A DNA stretch of 64,000 nucleotides. Origin: CBDCEG01 sp965215775 (GTDB lineage Bacteria; Pseudomonadota; Gammaproteobacteria; Cardiobacteriales; Ostreibacteriaceae). Each line of letters starts with the position of its first letter. Position 1 is the first letter of the stretch. Below, one piece after another: positions 8,152 to 17,189 of this stretch. The notes under the pieces were generated by a model that saw only the letters and a program-made list of their open reading frames with translations, searched no databases and was not told where the DNA came from. The stretch lies in the NCBI GenBank assembly GCA_965215775.1, contig CBDCEG010000020.1, forward strand, positions 1 through 64,000, written 5' to 3'. Both the position numbers and the translations under genes were made by a program.

Positions 8152-9142
8152 CTAAAACTTAATTTGCTCTATTGTCCAAGTTTTTAAAGCATCATTTGAA
8201 AAATCTTGGTTAATCACATATTGCTTACCACTTGGCGTTATTGCTACAGTTGTGCTTGCTGTCATCGCTTTAGAATTTACAACTTGAGCTGTTTTCCAGT
8301 TATCTTTACTTGATAGTTCAATAAGTGTATTTCCTCCAGCTGATGTCCCATTATTAGTTACACCGACAACATTTCCTTTAGAATTAATAACCATTCCGTC
8401 AAAACCTGTAAAAGCAGAATCTGAAATCGTTACAACTTTGGCAGATTTTGCATCATTTGTAGGGATTTTCACCAAACCATAATCCGAGGTAAAGCCCTTT
8501 GTCGTTCACAGCCACAAGAGAAACCAAAAGATAACCATCAGAATTGAAATCTAAACCATTTGGCTGAGCCGATATCCCTGTATTATTTTTCCAAAAAAGG
8601 CTTGCATTTCCACTCAAATCTACTTTGTAAACAACACCTGCAAACCAATCAGAAACATAAGCATTTCCATCATTATCAACAGCTATATCATTTGCAAAAT
8701 AAACACTAGCATCAGGTGCTAATGAAGATAGATTTATGTCTTTTTCAAGAACACCTGTTTCCAAATTGTATATTCTCAAATTAGAAATACCTTTGGTTTT
8801 TGGGTCATTATCAAAGGCTTCTATTCCGTTAAATCCTGTCGCCAAAAGTCTATTGTTTTTATAATCAATTTGAAGTCCTGCTGTGGACAAAGGGAATTTC
8901 TCACCACTGGTAAAAGCTTTGTGCGTTCCATCGAGATTGACTTGGAGTATTGCCCCTGCATTGAGCGAAGACAAAAAGAATGTCTGGTCGTTTTTGTTAT
9001 ACTCAATTCCTTCAGGGTTTTGAGCTACGCCCTGTATCGTAATAGTTTTAGGGAAAGATTGTTCCTTAGCTATTTTTTGCTCTTCTGTATTACCTGCAAA
9101 AAACAAAAAACTAAGTAATATTATTGGAAGTCTTTTTTTCAT
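8152..9142 (-). pseudogene. secreted SMP-30/gluconolactonase-like beta-propeller protein, frameshifted
   Basis: The first frame (9142 to 8453) begins with a signal-like peptide MKKRLPIILLSFLFFAG and repeated propeller blades, with motifs such as VYFANDIAVDNDGNAYVSDW and GISAQPNGLDFNSDGYLLVS. These resemble SMP-30/gluconolactonase-type repeats. After KGLY the frame goes astray and stops. The adjacent frame continues SDYGLVKIPTNDAKSAKVV through to the end at 8152. One extra base (a G on the plus strand at about 8488-8489) explains the break, and removing it gives a single protein of about 330 residues. The upstream leader is the same repeated sequence found before the three lipoprotein genes to its right. 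The substrate is unknown; a periplasmic lactonase or ligand-binding role is inference. Confidence 0.7.
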
Positions 9143-9260
9143 CGTTTAAATCTCCTAATTATTTTATTAAAAAAGTAATGTAGCATAACCATAAAACCAC
9201 TTAACTATTAGGTATCAGTTAAGTGGTTAAACTTTTTTTTGCTACATTTTATAACTTACA
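9143..9260 (-). repeat. repeated intergenic spacer, unit A (hairpin plus leader)
   Basis: This spacer recurs after 9612 and 10087, and partly after 10602. Read on the minus strand it contains a long imperfect hairpin. The outer arms are ATGTAGCA and TGCTACAT, and the inner arms ACCACTTAACT and AGTTAAGTGGT flank the loop GATACCTAAT (about 9180-9246). An A/T-rich leader and the ribosome-binding site TAGGAG follow, 8 bases before the ATG. It probably ends transcription of one gene and starts the next. Confidence 0.85.
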
Positions 9261-9263
9261 ATT

Positions 9264-9611
9264 TTATTTTTGAACCTTAATTGCTTTAGCTTTTCCATTT
9301 AAAAGAATAGCGTTTGGATTACTAACAGCGATTATACTTTCTTCCCCTCTGTGTTTGAAAACTAAAGTTTCTCCTTTAAGTTCTGCTACTTTCAAACCTC
9401 TATCTATTCTGTTAGGAGAGCTTTTGTATAAGTCAATAATTTGAACATAATATTGGTTTGCTTTATTTGTTATTATTATTTCTGCACCAACCATATCTTG
9501 TTTTGTTTTACTTTCCCACTTCCAAGTTCCAACAAAAGAATCCTTTAATTTATCATTACAACCTGTTAGTAAAAGTGTAGCGAATATTAATACTGATATT
9601 ATTTTTTTCAT
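9264..9611 (-). CDS. small lipoprotein, paralogue 1
   Basis: A 115-residue protein beginning with a lipoprotein signal peptide MKKIISVLIFATLLLTGC; the Cys of the LLTGC lipobox would be lipidated. The mature part starts NDKLKDSFVGTWKWE and looks like a small lipocalin-like beta domain (a GTWKWE entry strand, then alternating strands). It is clearly a duplicate of the gene at 9733-10086: they share FVGTWKWE, IITNKANQYYVQIIDLYKS and RIDRGLKVAELKGETLVFK. I know no function for it. It is preceded by spacer unit B. Confidence 0.8.
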   Translation of the reverse strand: MKKIISVLIFATLLLTGCNDKLKDSFVGTWKWESKTKQDMVGAEIIITNKANQYYVQIIDLYKSSPNRIDRGLKVAELKGETLVFKHRGEESIIAVSNPNAILLNGKAKAIKVQK

Positions 9612-9732
9612 CGTTTAAATCTCCTAATTATTTTATTAAAAAAGTAATATAGCATAACCATAAAACCACTTAACTATTAGGTATCAGTTAAGTGGTTAAA
9701 CTTTTTTATGCTACATTTTATAACTTACAATT
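9612..9732 (-). repeat. repeated intergenic spacer, unit B
   Basis: Nearly identical to units A and C. The stem CCACTTAACT / AGTTAAGTGG (about 9665-9696), the TAGCAT/ATGCTA outer arms and the TAGGAG ribosome-binding site are all present. It lies between lipoprotein paralogues 1 and 2. Confidence 0.85.
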
Positions 9733-10086
9733 TTATTTTTTAACTCTGACATATGGATATTTACTTTTGTTATTTAAAAGAAGAGTATTTGAATCTAAAA
9801 TAGAAAATAAAACTTCTCGCCTTTTATATTTAAAGACTAAGGTCTCTCCTTTAAGTTCTGCTACTTTCAAACCTCTATCTATTCTGTTAGGAGAGCTTTT
9901 GTATAAGTCAATAATTTGAACAAAATATTGATTTGCCTTATTTGTTATTATTACTTCTGTACCAATTTTGCGTTGCTTTGTTTTATTTTCCCATTTCCAA
10001 GTTCCAACAAAAGAATCCTTTAATTTATCATTACAACCTGTAAGCAAAAAGCTAGCTAATATTAATACTGATATTATTTTTTTCAT
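9733..10086 (-). CDS. small lipoprotein, paralogue 2
   Basis: A 117-residue lipoprotein with signal peptide MKKIISVLILASFLLTGC and mature start NDKLKDSFVGTWKWE. It aligns with paralogue 1 over nearly its whole length and diverges mainly in the last 30 residues (here FSILDSNTLLLNNKSKYPYVRV). Its signal peptide is identical to that of the third gene at 10236-10601, although the mature domains of those two are unrelated. That points to copying of the leader-plus-signal segment. Function unknown; it should sit in the cell envelope. Confidence 0.8.
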   Translation of the reverse strand: MKKIISVLILASFLLTGCNDKLKDSFVGTWKWENKTKQRKIGTEVIITNKANQYFVQIIDLYKSSPNRIDRGLKVAELKGETLVFKYKRREVLFSILDSNTLLLNNKSKYPYVRVKK

Positions 10087-10207
10087 CGTTTAAATCTCCT
10101 AATTATTTTATTAAAAAAGTAATATAGCATAACCATAAAACCACTTAACTACTAGGTATCAGTTAAGTGGTTAAACTTTTTTTGCTACATTTTATAACTT
10201 ACAATGT
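10087..10207 (-). repeat. repeated intergenic spacer, unit C
   Basis: Third full copy of the hairpin-plus-leader spacer. It has one loop change relative to A and B (ACTACTAGG instead of ACTATTAGG). It separates lipoprotein 2 from lipoprotein 3. Confidence 0.85.
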
Positions 10208-10235
10208 TAGTTAGAGTGTTAATCATCAAACTCAA

Positions 10236-10601
10236 TTACTTAGGAATATCGTTAACTCTTTCATACTCACCTAACCTTGACTTTGCACCAACATCATTTC
10301 CTTTTACCAAATTGCCTTTATCATTTATTCTAGCAACCCCATAATTCCAACGAAGGTAATTATCTTTAATTTCAGCAAACTTTGGTTTGCTTTTTTCTAT
10401 TTTACCACTTGGGTAGGTTATTGTTGTTGTTACAGTCCATTGCCCATCATTTGATTTTATATCTAAATAGTAATCATTATTATTAGATGCCTTATAATCA
10501 CTTATATAGTGGTGTAGCCAATATCCTTCAAATTTCTTATCGTCATTACAACCTGTAAGCAAAAAGCTAGCTAATATTAATACTGATATTATTTTTTTCA
10601 T
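10236..10601 (-). CDS. small lipoprotein with a different mature domain (third in array)
   Basis: A 121-residue protein whose signal peptide (MKKIISVLILASFLLTGC, then ND) is identical to lipoprotein 2. The mature part (KKFEGYWLHHYISDYKAS, then a strand-rich region with DGQWTVTTTITYPSGK) is not obviously related, except for a possible common entry strand (FEGYW versus FVGTW). It is probably lipidated at the Cys and anchored in the outer or inner membrane. Function unknown. It is the first gene of the array when read in the direction of transcription, immediately after prfA. Confidence 0.78.
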   Translation of the reverse strand: MKKIISVLILASFLLTGCNDDKKFEGYWLHHYISDYKASNNNDYYLDIKSNDGQWTVTTTITYPSGKIEKSKPKFAEIKDNYLRWNYGVARINDKGNLVKGNDVGAKSRLGEYERVNDIPK

Positions 10602-10650
10602 CGTTTAAATCTCCTAATTATTTTATTAAAAAAGTAATGTAACATAACCG
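10602..10650 (-). repeat. repeated leader, partial unit D
   Basis: Only the leader part (TAGGAG ribosome-binding site, then TTTTATTAAAAAAGTAATG and the start of the outer arm) is conserved here. The hairpin half is replaced by the 3' end of prfA. This marks the original edge of the array. Confidence 0.7.
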
Positions 10651-10660
10651 TAAAACTTAC

Positions 10661-11749
10661 TCAACCATTCTGAATGTCAGCCAATAAATCTGCTTGATAT
10701 TCTTGGATTAAAGGGGCAATTACAACTGATAAATCTCCTTCCATAAACTCATTTAATTTATAGAGTGTTAAATTTATACGGTGGTCTGTAACGCGACCTT
10801 GTGGGAAATTATAAGTTCTAATTCGGTCTGATCTATCTCCTGTTCCAACTAAATCTCTTCGCATTTCAGTTTGGGCGGCTTGCTGTTTTTCTTTTTCTGC
10901 ATTTAGCAACCTTGATTGAAGCAAGGACATTGCGGCGGCTTTGTTTTTATGTTGGGAACGACCATCTTGACATTCAACTGCAACTCCTGTTGGTAAGTGA
11001 GTTATACGAACTGCAGAATCTGTTTTATTAACATGCTGACCACCTGCTCCAGATGCTCTAAATGTATCTATTCTTAGGTCTGATGGGTTAATATTAATTT
11101 CTTGTAGGCTTTCAATTTCAGGCATTATTGCAACTGTTGCCGCAGAAGTGTGAACTCTTCCTTGAGATTCAGTTTCTGGAACTCGTTGCACTCTATGCGC
11201 TCCTGATTCGAATTTTAATTTTGAATACGCACCATTTCCAATGATTTTACTTATTATTTTATTATAACCACCATTATCAGAACGATTTTCAGACATTATT
11301 TCAACTTTCCAGCGTTGGCTTTCGGCGAATTTTGAATACATTCTAAATAAATCTCCTGCAAAAATACTTGCTTCATCGCCTCCAGTCCCTGCTCGGATTT
11401 CCAAAAATACATTGTTATCGTCGTTTGGATCTTTTGGAAGCAGTAAAACTTGTAGTTCTTCATTTAGTTTTTTAATAGTTTCATTGGCCTCTTCAATTTC
11501 CATATTTGCAAGTTCTTTTAGCTCCGCATCGCCACTTTCTAACATTTCATTGGCATCTTTTATCGCTTCATTTGCTTCTACAAATTCTTTATAAGCTTTC
11601 TCAACTGGCTCTAGCGTTGAGTATTCTTTGGAAAGTTCACGGAATTTATTTTGGTCAGAAATTATTTCAGCAACAGAAAGTAAGTTACTAACTTCTTCAT
11701 ATCTTTCACAAAGTGTTTCTAGTTTTTTAATTAAGCTTTCGTTTAGCAT
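10661..11749 (-). CDS. prfA: peptide chain release factor 1
   Basis: A 362-residue class I release factor acting on UAA and UAG codons in the ribosomal A site. The invariant GGQ tripeptide appears in [17 protein letters not shown] (about residues 225-242) and catalyses peptidyl-tRNA hydrolysis. The preceding [18 protein letters not shown] carries the stop-codon recognition region (PET in the PxT position, as in RF1). The N-terminal coiled coil and overall length are normal. In many gammaproteobacteria prfA is followed by prmC, which methylates the GGQ Gln. Here it is followed by the lipoprotein array instead, so prmC must be elsewhere. Confidence 0.98.
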   Translation of the reverse strand: MLNESLIKKLETLCERYEEVSNLLSVAEIISDQNKFRELSKEYSTLEPVEKAYKEFVEANEAIKDANEMLESGDAELKELANMEIEEANETIKKLNEELQVLLLPKDPNDDNNVFLEIRAGTGGDEASIFAGDLFRMYSKFAESQRWKVEIMSENRSDNGGYNKIISKIIGNGAYSKLKFESGAHRVQRVPETESQGRVHTSAATVAIMPEIESLQEININPSDLRIDTFRASGAGGQHVNKTDSAVRITHLPTGVAVECQDGRSQHKNKAAAMSLLQSRLLNAEKEKQQAAQTEMRRDLVGTGDRSDRIRTYNFPQGRVTDHRINLTLYKLNEFMEGDLSVVIAPLIQEYQADLLADIQNG

Positions 11750-11863
11750 ATTATTTATTTGCAGTTTATTATTTAAAAGTTAGATTATAAGTTATTATTA
11801 CTATTATTAAAATTAATAAACCAAATAAACAAATAAACTAAATAACTAATTTGAGGGCAAGCG

Positions 11864-12766
11864 ATGAATTGTTGGGCGATACTACCTTATAAACACTTTG
11901 AAATTAAAGGAAATGATGCAAATAATTTCTTACAAGGGCAAATAACAGCGGATATAAACTTAATAACTAAAGACAAAGCTACTTTGGCAGCACATTGTAA
12001 CCATAAAGGAAGAATGATTTCTAGCTTTTTAGTTTATGAAAATAATATTGAAAAAAGCACTGAAGATGCAACAAAAATACTTAGAATAAATACGCAAATT
12101 GCAGACAAAGCTTTGCTTAAGTTAAAAATGTTTGTGCTAAGAAGTAAGGTTTCTTTTGATGAAATTAATACAAAAACTATTGGTTTAACAAAAAAACTAG
12201 CAGAAATAATCACTGAAAAAAATAATATAAAACTTCCAAATAATGAATTTGAAATGGTAAATAGTGGTTTACTTTCAATTATTAGAATGCCAAATAATCT
12301 TTTTCAATGTTATGTTTTAGAAGAAGATTTGACTAAAATAACTGAATTATTAGATGATAATTTGGAAAATTTAAATCAATTTAATAGCTTACAAATTAGT
12401 GGTGGTTATTTTGATGTTTTATTAGAAACTACTGAAACAATACTTCCACAAAATACTATGTTAGAACTTTGGAACGCTATAAGTTACAACAAAGGCTGTT
12501 TTGTTGGACAAGAAATAATTGCTAGATCTAAGTATTTGGGTAAGTCTAAAAAAGCAATTGCATTTGCTAAAATAAAAGCTGATATAAACCGATTTGCAGA
12601 AATAAATTTAGATAATAAGCAAGTTAGTAAAATAATTAGTAAGGTTCAATATGATGGCTATAGTTATGTTTTGGCAATAATTACAAATGATTTAGTTGGC
12701 AAAACTGTTATTATTGAAAACAACGAAACTAAATTTCAACAACTATTAAAAGTAGGTGAAAAATGA
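11864..12766 (+). CDS. ygfZ: YgfZ/GcvT-like folate-binding protein
   Basis: A 300-residue member of the YgfZ family, which binds tetrahydrofolate and assists iron-sulfur cluster enzymes. The diagnostic motif KGCFVGQE is present (about residues 210-217, in YNKGCFVGQEIIARS), with its conserved Cys. The N-terminal segment FEIKGNDANNFLQGQITADI is also typical. The start at ATG 11864 follows a GAGGGCAAG stretch. It is divergent from prfA, and its last four bases overlap the next gene (ATGA), indicating translational coupling with kdsC. Confidence 0.9.
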   Translation: MNCWAILPYKHFEIKGNDANNFLQGQITADINLITKDKATLAAHCNHKGRMISSFLVYENNIEKSTEDATKILRINTQIADKALLKLKMFVLRSKVSFDEINTKTIGLTKKLAEIITEKNNIKLPNNEFEMVNSGLLSIIRMPNNLFQCYVLEEDLTKITELLDDNLENLNQFNSLQISGGYFDVLLETTETILPQNTMLELWNAISYNKGCFVGQEIIARSKYLGKSKKAIAFAKIKADINRFAEINLDNKQVSKIISKVQYDGYSYVLAIITNDLVGKTVIIENNETKFQQLLKVGEK

Positions 12767-13308
12767 TTATAAATAATAAACAAAGCTTACAAAAAGCAAA
12801 AAATATAAAAGCTGTTATTTTTGATGTAGATGGCGTGCTTACTGACTGTGGCGTTATTTTTGATGATAATGGTTTGGAGTATAAAAGATATAATGCAAAA
12901 GATGGGCTTGGAATACATTTTTTGAAAAAATATGGCTTTAAACTTGGTGTTATAACAGGTAGAAAGTCTAAAGTTGTTGAGCTTAGATGTGAAGAATTAG
13001 GTTTGGAATTCCATAAACACGGAATTAGAAATAAATTAACTGAATATGAAAACTTTAAGCAACTTTATGATTTAAAAGATGAAAATATAGCTTATGTTGG
13101 TGATGATATAATTGATTTGGCGATTTTGACAAGATGTGGATTAAGTGCCAGCCCAATTGATGCAAGAAACTATATAAAAGAAACCGTAGATATTGTTACG
13201 CAAAGTAAAGGTGGTGAAGGAGTTTTGCGAGATTTGGCTGATTATATTTTTCAAGCTCAAGGATTATTTGATGAAATAATTGAGCAAGCGAAACAAGGTA
13301 ATATTTAA
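12763..13308 (+). CDS. kdsC: 3-deoxy-D-manno-octulosonate 8-phosphate phosphatase (KdsC)
   Basis: A 181-residue capless HAD phosphatase that releases phosphate from KDO-8-P in lipopolysaccharide core synthesis. Motif I is FDVDGVLTDCGV (nucleophile Asp), followed by KDGLGIHFLKKYGFKLGVITGRKS (motif II Thr) and YVGDDIIDLAILTRCGLSASP (motif III/IV), the KdsC/YrbI pattern. The length is typical of the tetrameric enzyme. It overlaps the ygfZ-like gene by 4 bp. Its presence implies a KDO-containing outer membrane. Confidence 0.93.
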   Translation: MIINNKQSLQKAKNIKAVIFDVDGVLTDCGVIFDDNGLEYKRYNAKDGLGIHFLKKYGFKLGVITGRKSKVVELRCEELGLEFHKHGIRNKLTEYENFKQLYDLKDENIAYVGDDIIDLAILTRCGLSASPIDARNYIKETVDIVTQSKGGEGVLRDLADYIFQAQGLFDEIIEQAKQGNI

Positions 13309-13344
13309 ATTTAATAATGATTTTGAAGTAATAAATAAGTAAAT

Positions 13345-15750
13345 ATGACAAAAAATAATAGCTCAAACAATAATTCAAACAATAATTCAAATAGTTTGGA
13401 TAAAAATTCAGAATTCAAACTAAAACCAGAACAACTTTGCTGGAAACTTTTGGAAAGTGAAATTGAAATAAAAACAACCAAAGATGTAAAACCAAAGCTT
13501 GAAGTTTTTGGGCATCAAACTGCAAAACAAGCATTGGAATTTGCAATTAATTGTAAAAGTTCAAAACAAAATGCATATATTCGTGGAGATGCTGGGACGG
13601 GAAGAAAAACTTTGGTTAAATATTTATTTGAGCAGATAAAACCAAAAGCTAGAATTCAAAAAGATTATTGTTTTGTGCATAATTTTACTCATACAAACAG
13701 CCCACGGTTAATTGTTTTAGAAGCTGGTTATGGTAATTTGCTCAAACAAATGCTTGCGTCTTTTGCTAGTTATGTGGAAAGTGGTTTGCCACAAGATTTA
13801 AATAACGAACAAAATAAATCTGCCAGAATATCAATTGAATCAAAGACAAACAAAGAAATAAATAAAATATACGAATTGTTTGAAAGTAAACTAAAAATAG
13901 ATAATTTAGCTCTTATTAATTTGAGTGAAAACCAACAAGCACAGCTTTCAATTGTCCCTATTTATGAGGATAAAATAATTTCTTTTGAAGAGCTAGAAAA
14001 AATAGATTTTCCTGATGAAAGTGAATATTTAAATAATTTGGATAAAAACTTACCTATTTTTCAAGAACAATTATATGAAATAACTAATCAAGTAAATATT
14101 TTGGTAAATTCTAATCTTGAAGAAGTTAGGAAAATAAATGAAAAATATACAAAAAATAAACTCTCTAATAGATTAGATAATATCTCTAAAAAATTTGAAA
14201 ATAAAAAACTTAACGAGTATTTAGATGAAATTATTGAGGATTTTATAAAAAATAAACTTCATTCAGATATGAAAGATTTTGACCCAATCAATCTTTACAG
14301 TATAAATATTTTAAATAACAAATATACCAATGGAAAAGCTCCAATTATATTTGAGAATAACCCAACTTTAAGTAATTTGATTGGTGCAACTGATACAAAA
14401 ATAAAATCATTTCCACATACTAGAATAAATTCAGGGTCTTTATTGAAATCTAGCGGTGGTTTTTTGGTGATTGAAGTTGATGAAGCTCTTTCTCAAAGTG
14501 GTGCTTGGTCAACAATTATGCGAACTATTCGCTCTGGAAAATTAGACCTTTCTTTTGAAAACCAACAAGAAAATGGAACAACTTTAATAAAACCAGACCT
14601 AATTCCTGTTGATATAAAAATAATCTTAATTGGCTCTTATCGTAGGTTTTATGAGCTAAAATCTTTTGATGCAGATTTTGGTAATCAGTTTAAAATACTT
14701 GCAGATTTAGATGATAACCTTGAAAGAAATAATGAAACTTATATTCAATATATTCAATTTATTAGTAATATAGTTGAAAAGGAAGATTTACTACATTTGG
14801 ATAAATCAGCAATTGTTAAACTTATTGAATTCGGTGCTAGAATTAGTAACGATAAGTCTAAAATATCTTCTCATTTTGGAAGACTTGCTGATATTTTGAT
14901 AGAAGCAGACTATATTGCAAATAAAGAAGCATCTAAAATAATAACAAAAAAACATATAAAAGAAACTCTTGTTGCAAGAAGGCAACGAGCATTTTCACCC
15001 GTGAAAAGATTTTATAATATGCTTAAAGATAAAATTATAATTGTTGAAACAAAAGGTTCTGCAATTGGACAAATAAATGGTTTAGCAGTGAGTAGCACTA
15101 ATAATATTGATTATGGTTTTCCAGCTAGAATTACCGCAACTGTTGCCCCTGGTGAAGCGGAAATAATTAATATTGAGGGCAAAGCTTCTCTTTCTGGGCA
15201 AATTCACACCAAAGGCTTTCAAATATTAAGTGGGCTTTTAAGACATTTAATAAAACCAAAACACCCATTAACATTTATCGCTTCAATTGCTTTTGAGCAA
15301 AGTTATGGTGGAATAGATGGAGATTCGGCTTCTGGTGCGGAGATTTGCTGTTTACTTTCTGCTTTATCAAATACAAAAATAAAGCAATCAATTGCAATGA
15401 CTGGTGCGATTGACCAGTTTGGTAATTTGCAAGCTATTGGTGGAGCAAATGAAAAAATTGAAGGTTTTTTTGATTGCTGTAAAATGAATAGACTAAACGG
15501 AGAACAAGGAGTTATTATTCCAAAAGCAAATATAAATGACTTAATGCTAAAAAAATCCGTGGTTGATGCTTGTGAAAAAGGTGAGTTTAGTATTTATGCA
15601 GTTGAAAATATTTTAGATGCTTTTGCAATTATCACAGGAACAGTTTCATCTAAAAAAGAATTACTAGAAATGAAAGACTATAAAAAATATTCTCCGTTAG
15701 AAAAAGTATGTGAGCAAGTTAGTATTTTCTACAATCAATCAAAATTATAG
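13345..15750 (+). CDS. LonB-like ATP-dependent protease (AAA_32 plus Lon protease domain)
   Basis: An 801-residue protein of the Lon-related family common in gammaproteobacteria. It begins with a Ser/Asn-rich leader (residues 1-20). The ATPase part has a degenerate P-loop YIRGDAGTGRKTLVKYLF (about residue 75) and a second AAA segment with GGFLVIEVDEAL (about 375). The C-terminal S16 peptidase domain carries the catalytic Ser661 in GGIDGDSASGAEIC and Lys704 in IGGANEKIEGFFD. The Ser-Lys spacing of 43 residues is the same as in Lon. It is cytosolic, unlike archaeal membrane-bound LonB. It lies 36 bases after kdsC and 15 before the next gene, so it may be in that operon. Confidence 0.93.
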   Translation: MTKNNSSNNNSNNNSNSLDKNSEFKLKPEQLCWKLLESEIEIKTTKDVKPKLEVFGHQTAKQALEFAINCKSSKQNAYIRGDAGTGRKTLVKYLFEQIKPKARIQKDYCFVHNFTHTNSPRLIVLEAGYGNLLKQMLASFASYVESGLPQDLNNEQNKSARISIESKTNKEINKIYELFESKLKIDNLALINLSENQQAQLSIVPIYEDKIISFEELEKIDFPDESEYLNNLDKNLPIFQEQLYEITNQVNILVNSNLEEVRKINEKYTKNKLSNRLDNISKKFENKKLNEYLDEIIEDFIKNKLHSDMKDFDPINLYSINILNNKYTNGKAPIIFENNPTLSNLIGATDTKIKSFPHTRINSGSLLKSSGGFLVIEVDEALSQSGAWSTIMRTIRSGKLDLSFENQQENGTTLIKPDLIPVDIKIILIGSYRRFYELKSFDADFGNQFKILADLDDNLERNNETYIQYIQFISNIVEKEDLLHLDKSAIVKLIEFGARISNDKSKISSHFGRLADILIEADYIANKEASKIITKKHIKETLVARRQRAFSPVKRFYNMLKDKIIIVETKGSAIGQINGLAVSSTNNIDYGFPARITATVAPGEAEIINIEGKASLSGQIHTKGFQILSGLLRHLIKPKHPLTFIASIAFEQSYGGIDGDSASGAEICCLLSALSNTKIKQSIAMTGAIDQFGNLQAIGGANEKIEGFFDCCKMNRLNGEQGVIIPKANINDLMLKKSVVDACEKGEFSIYAVENILDAFAIITGTVSSKKELLEMKDYKKYSPLEKVCEQVSIFYNQSKL

Positions 15751-15765
15751 ATAGGAATTAAACTT

Positions 15766-17178
15766 ATGAATGAAATAAATGATATTAAAACAACCCAAGA
15801 AAAAGCTTTAGAAATAAACTTAGATAGTAAAAAATATGGAACTATTGTAGAAATTGGTGCAGGACAAGAGGTTGCAAGACACTTTTTTAGAGTTGGTGCC
15901 GCAGCTGGAACTATTGCAAAAACAATGTCTGCCTATGATATGCAAGTTTCTGATGCAATTTATGGAGTTCAAGAAAATAAACGCTATGTGAGTAAAGCTA
16001 GAGTTAAAGCTATGATGGAAGTTGAATTTAAACTTTTATTAGAAAGACTAAAAGAAAAAAAATCAGCAAATTATAGATATTTCACTTATGCAGCAACTGC
16101 TTCAACACGAAGCTTTAAAGGAGGTAATGAAAGCCACGCTTGGTGTGGAATTAGGCTACAAATGTATCCTGGCGCACAACCATCTGATATTGTTTTGCAC
16201 ATTAGAATGAAAGATAAAGATGCAACCGAACAACAGGAAGTTCTTGGGATTTTGGGAGTTAATTTGATTTATGCGGCTTATTATTATTTTGAAAATCCAA
16301 CAAAAATAATAGACTCTTTAACGGATAATCTAGCACAAGATAGAATGGAAGTTGATTCTATAGAGTTTTATGGGCCTTATTTTGACGAGTTAAATAATAA
16401 AGAAATAAGTCTGCATTTAATTAAAAGTTGGAAAACAAGGGCGGTTATGTTTTTACCAAATGGAGAGGTTTGTATTCCTGCAAATATTCTTTATAAGAAA
16501 AATGTTTTAACAATTCGTGGTAGTTTTAAACCAGTTACAAAGTTAAATGTTGATATGATTGAAAAAGGTTTTGAATCTTTTACAAAACAAGATGATATTA
16601 ACTCAAAAAATACAATAATTTTAGCTGAAATTTCTCTAACTGATGATGTTGGTAATTATTTGGATATCCAGCCTAAAGATGTTATGGAAAGAGTTAGCTT
16701 GTTGAATTCATTAGGTTATAGCGTTATGGTTTCTGATTATGCTAGGTATTTTTCACTTAGAGCATACTTTCGCCAGTTTACGCAAAAACAAATTGGAATA
16801 GTTTTGGGTATTTCAAACTTGAAAAATATTTTTGATGAAAGTGTTTATGATGGTGTTGAAGGTGGTATTCTAGAAGGATTTGGCAAACTATTTCCAGATA
16901 ATACAAAGCTCTTTGTTTACCCAGAACTTGGTGACAATAATAAGATTATAGACTTTGAAAAAATAGAATTAGCCAAGCAGTTACGATTTCTATATAGACA
17001 TCTACTAGAAAACCAATATATAATGGGTATTGAAACTAGTAATAAACAACTATTTTCTATTTATTCTAGAGAAGTACTTAAGAAATTACAGAAAAAAGAA
17101 CAAGGCTGGGAAAAAAGCCTCCCAGACGGAATTGCAGAGCAAATTATTGAAAATGGCTTTTTTAACTATAAAAAATAA
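15766..17178 (+). CDS. conserved 470-residue protein of unknown function
   Basis: I recognise this as a widely distributed bacterial family whose database names are inconsistent (some entries call it a TonB-linked or nucleotidyltransferase protein). I see no evidence for either activity. It has no signal peptide or membrane segment. The best conserved block is at the N-terminus: IVEIGAGQEVARHFFRVGAA and then GTIAKTMSAYDMQVSDAIYG. Further blocks are the tract with NESHAWCGIRLQMYPGAQP (about residues 125-145) and LGVNLIYAAYYYFE (about 165-180). The start at ATG 15766 follows an AGGAAT ribosome-binding site 15 bases after the protease gene. Linkage to a LonB-like protease and a ZapG-like gene may be meaningful but is not proof of function. 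Confidence 0.75.
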   Translation: MNEINDIKTTQEKALEINLDSKKYGTIVEIGAGQEVARHFFRVGAAAGTIAKTMSAYDMQVSDAIYGVQENKRYVSKARVKAMMEVEFKLLLERLKEKKSANYRYFTYAATASTRSFKGGNESHAWCGIRLQMYPGAQPSDIVLHIRMKDKDATEQQEVLGILGVNLIYAAYYYFENPTKIIDSLTDNLAQDRMEVDSIEFYGPYFDELNNKEISLHLIKSWKTRAVMFLPNGEVCIPANILYKKNVLTIRGSFKPVTKLNVDMIEKGFESFTKQDDINSKNTIILAEISLTDDVGNYLDIQPKDVMERVSLLNSLGYSVMVSDYARYFSLRAYFRQFTQKQIGIVLGISNLKNIFDESVYDGVEGGILEGFGKLFPDNTKLFVYPELGDNNKIIDFEKIELAKQLRFLYRHLLENQYIMGIETSNKQLFSIYSREVLKKLQKKEQGWEKSLPDGIAEQIIENGFFNYKK

Positions 17179-17189
17179 AGGTATAAATT

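Noticed and set aside
9143..10650. The four regular spacers of the lipoprotein array as a CRISPR array
   Set aside because: Units are about 120 bp and separated by genes of about 350 bp with no short unique spacers; no cas genes are present.
11412..11691. Plus-strand open frames opposite the 5' half of prfA
   Set aside because: Low-complexity shadow frames of the coiled-coil region of release factor 1.
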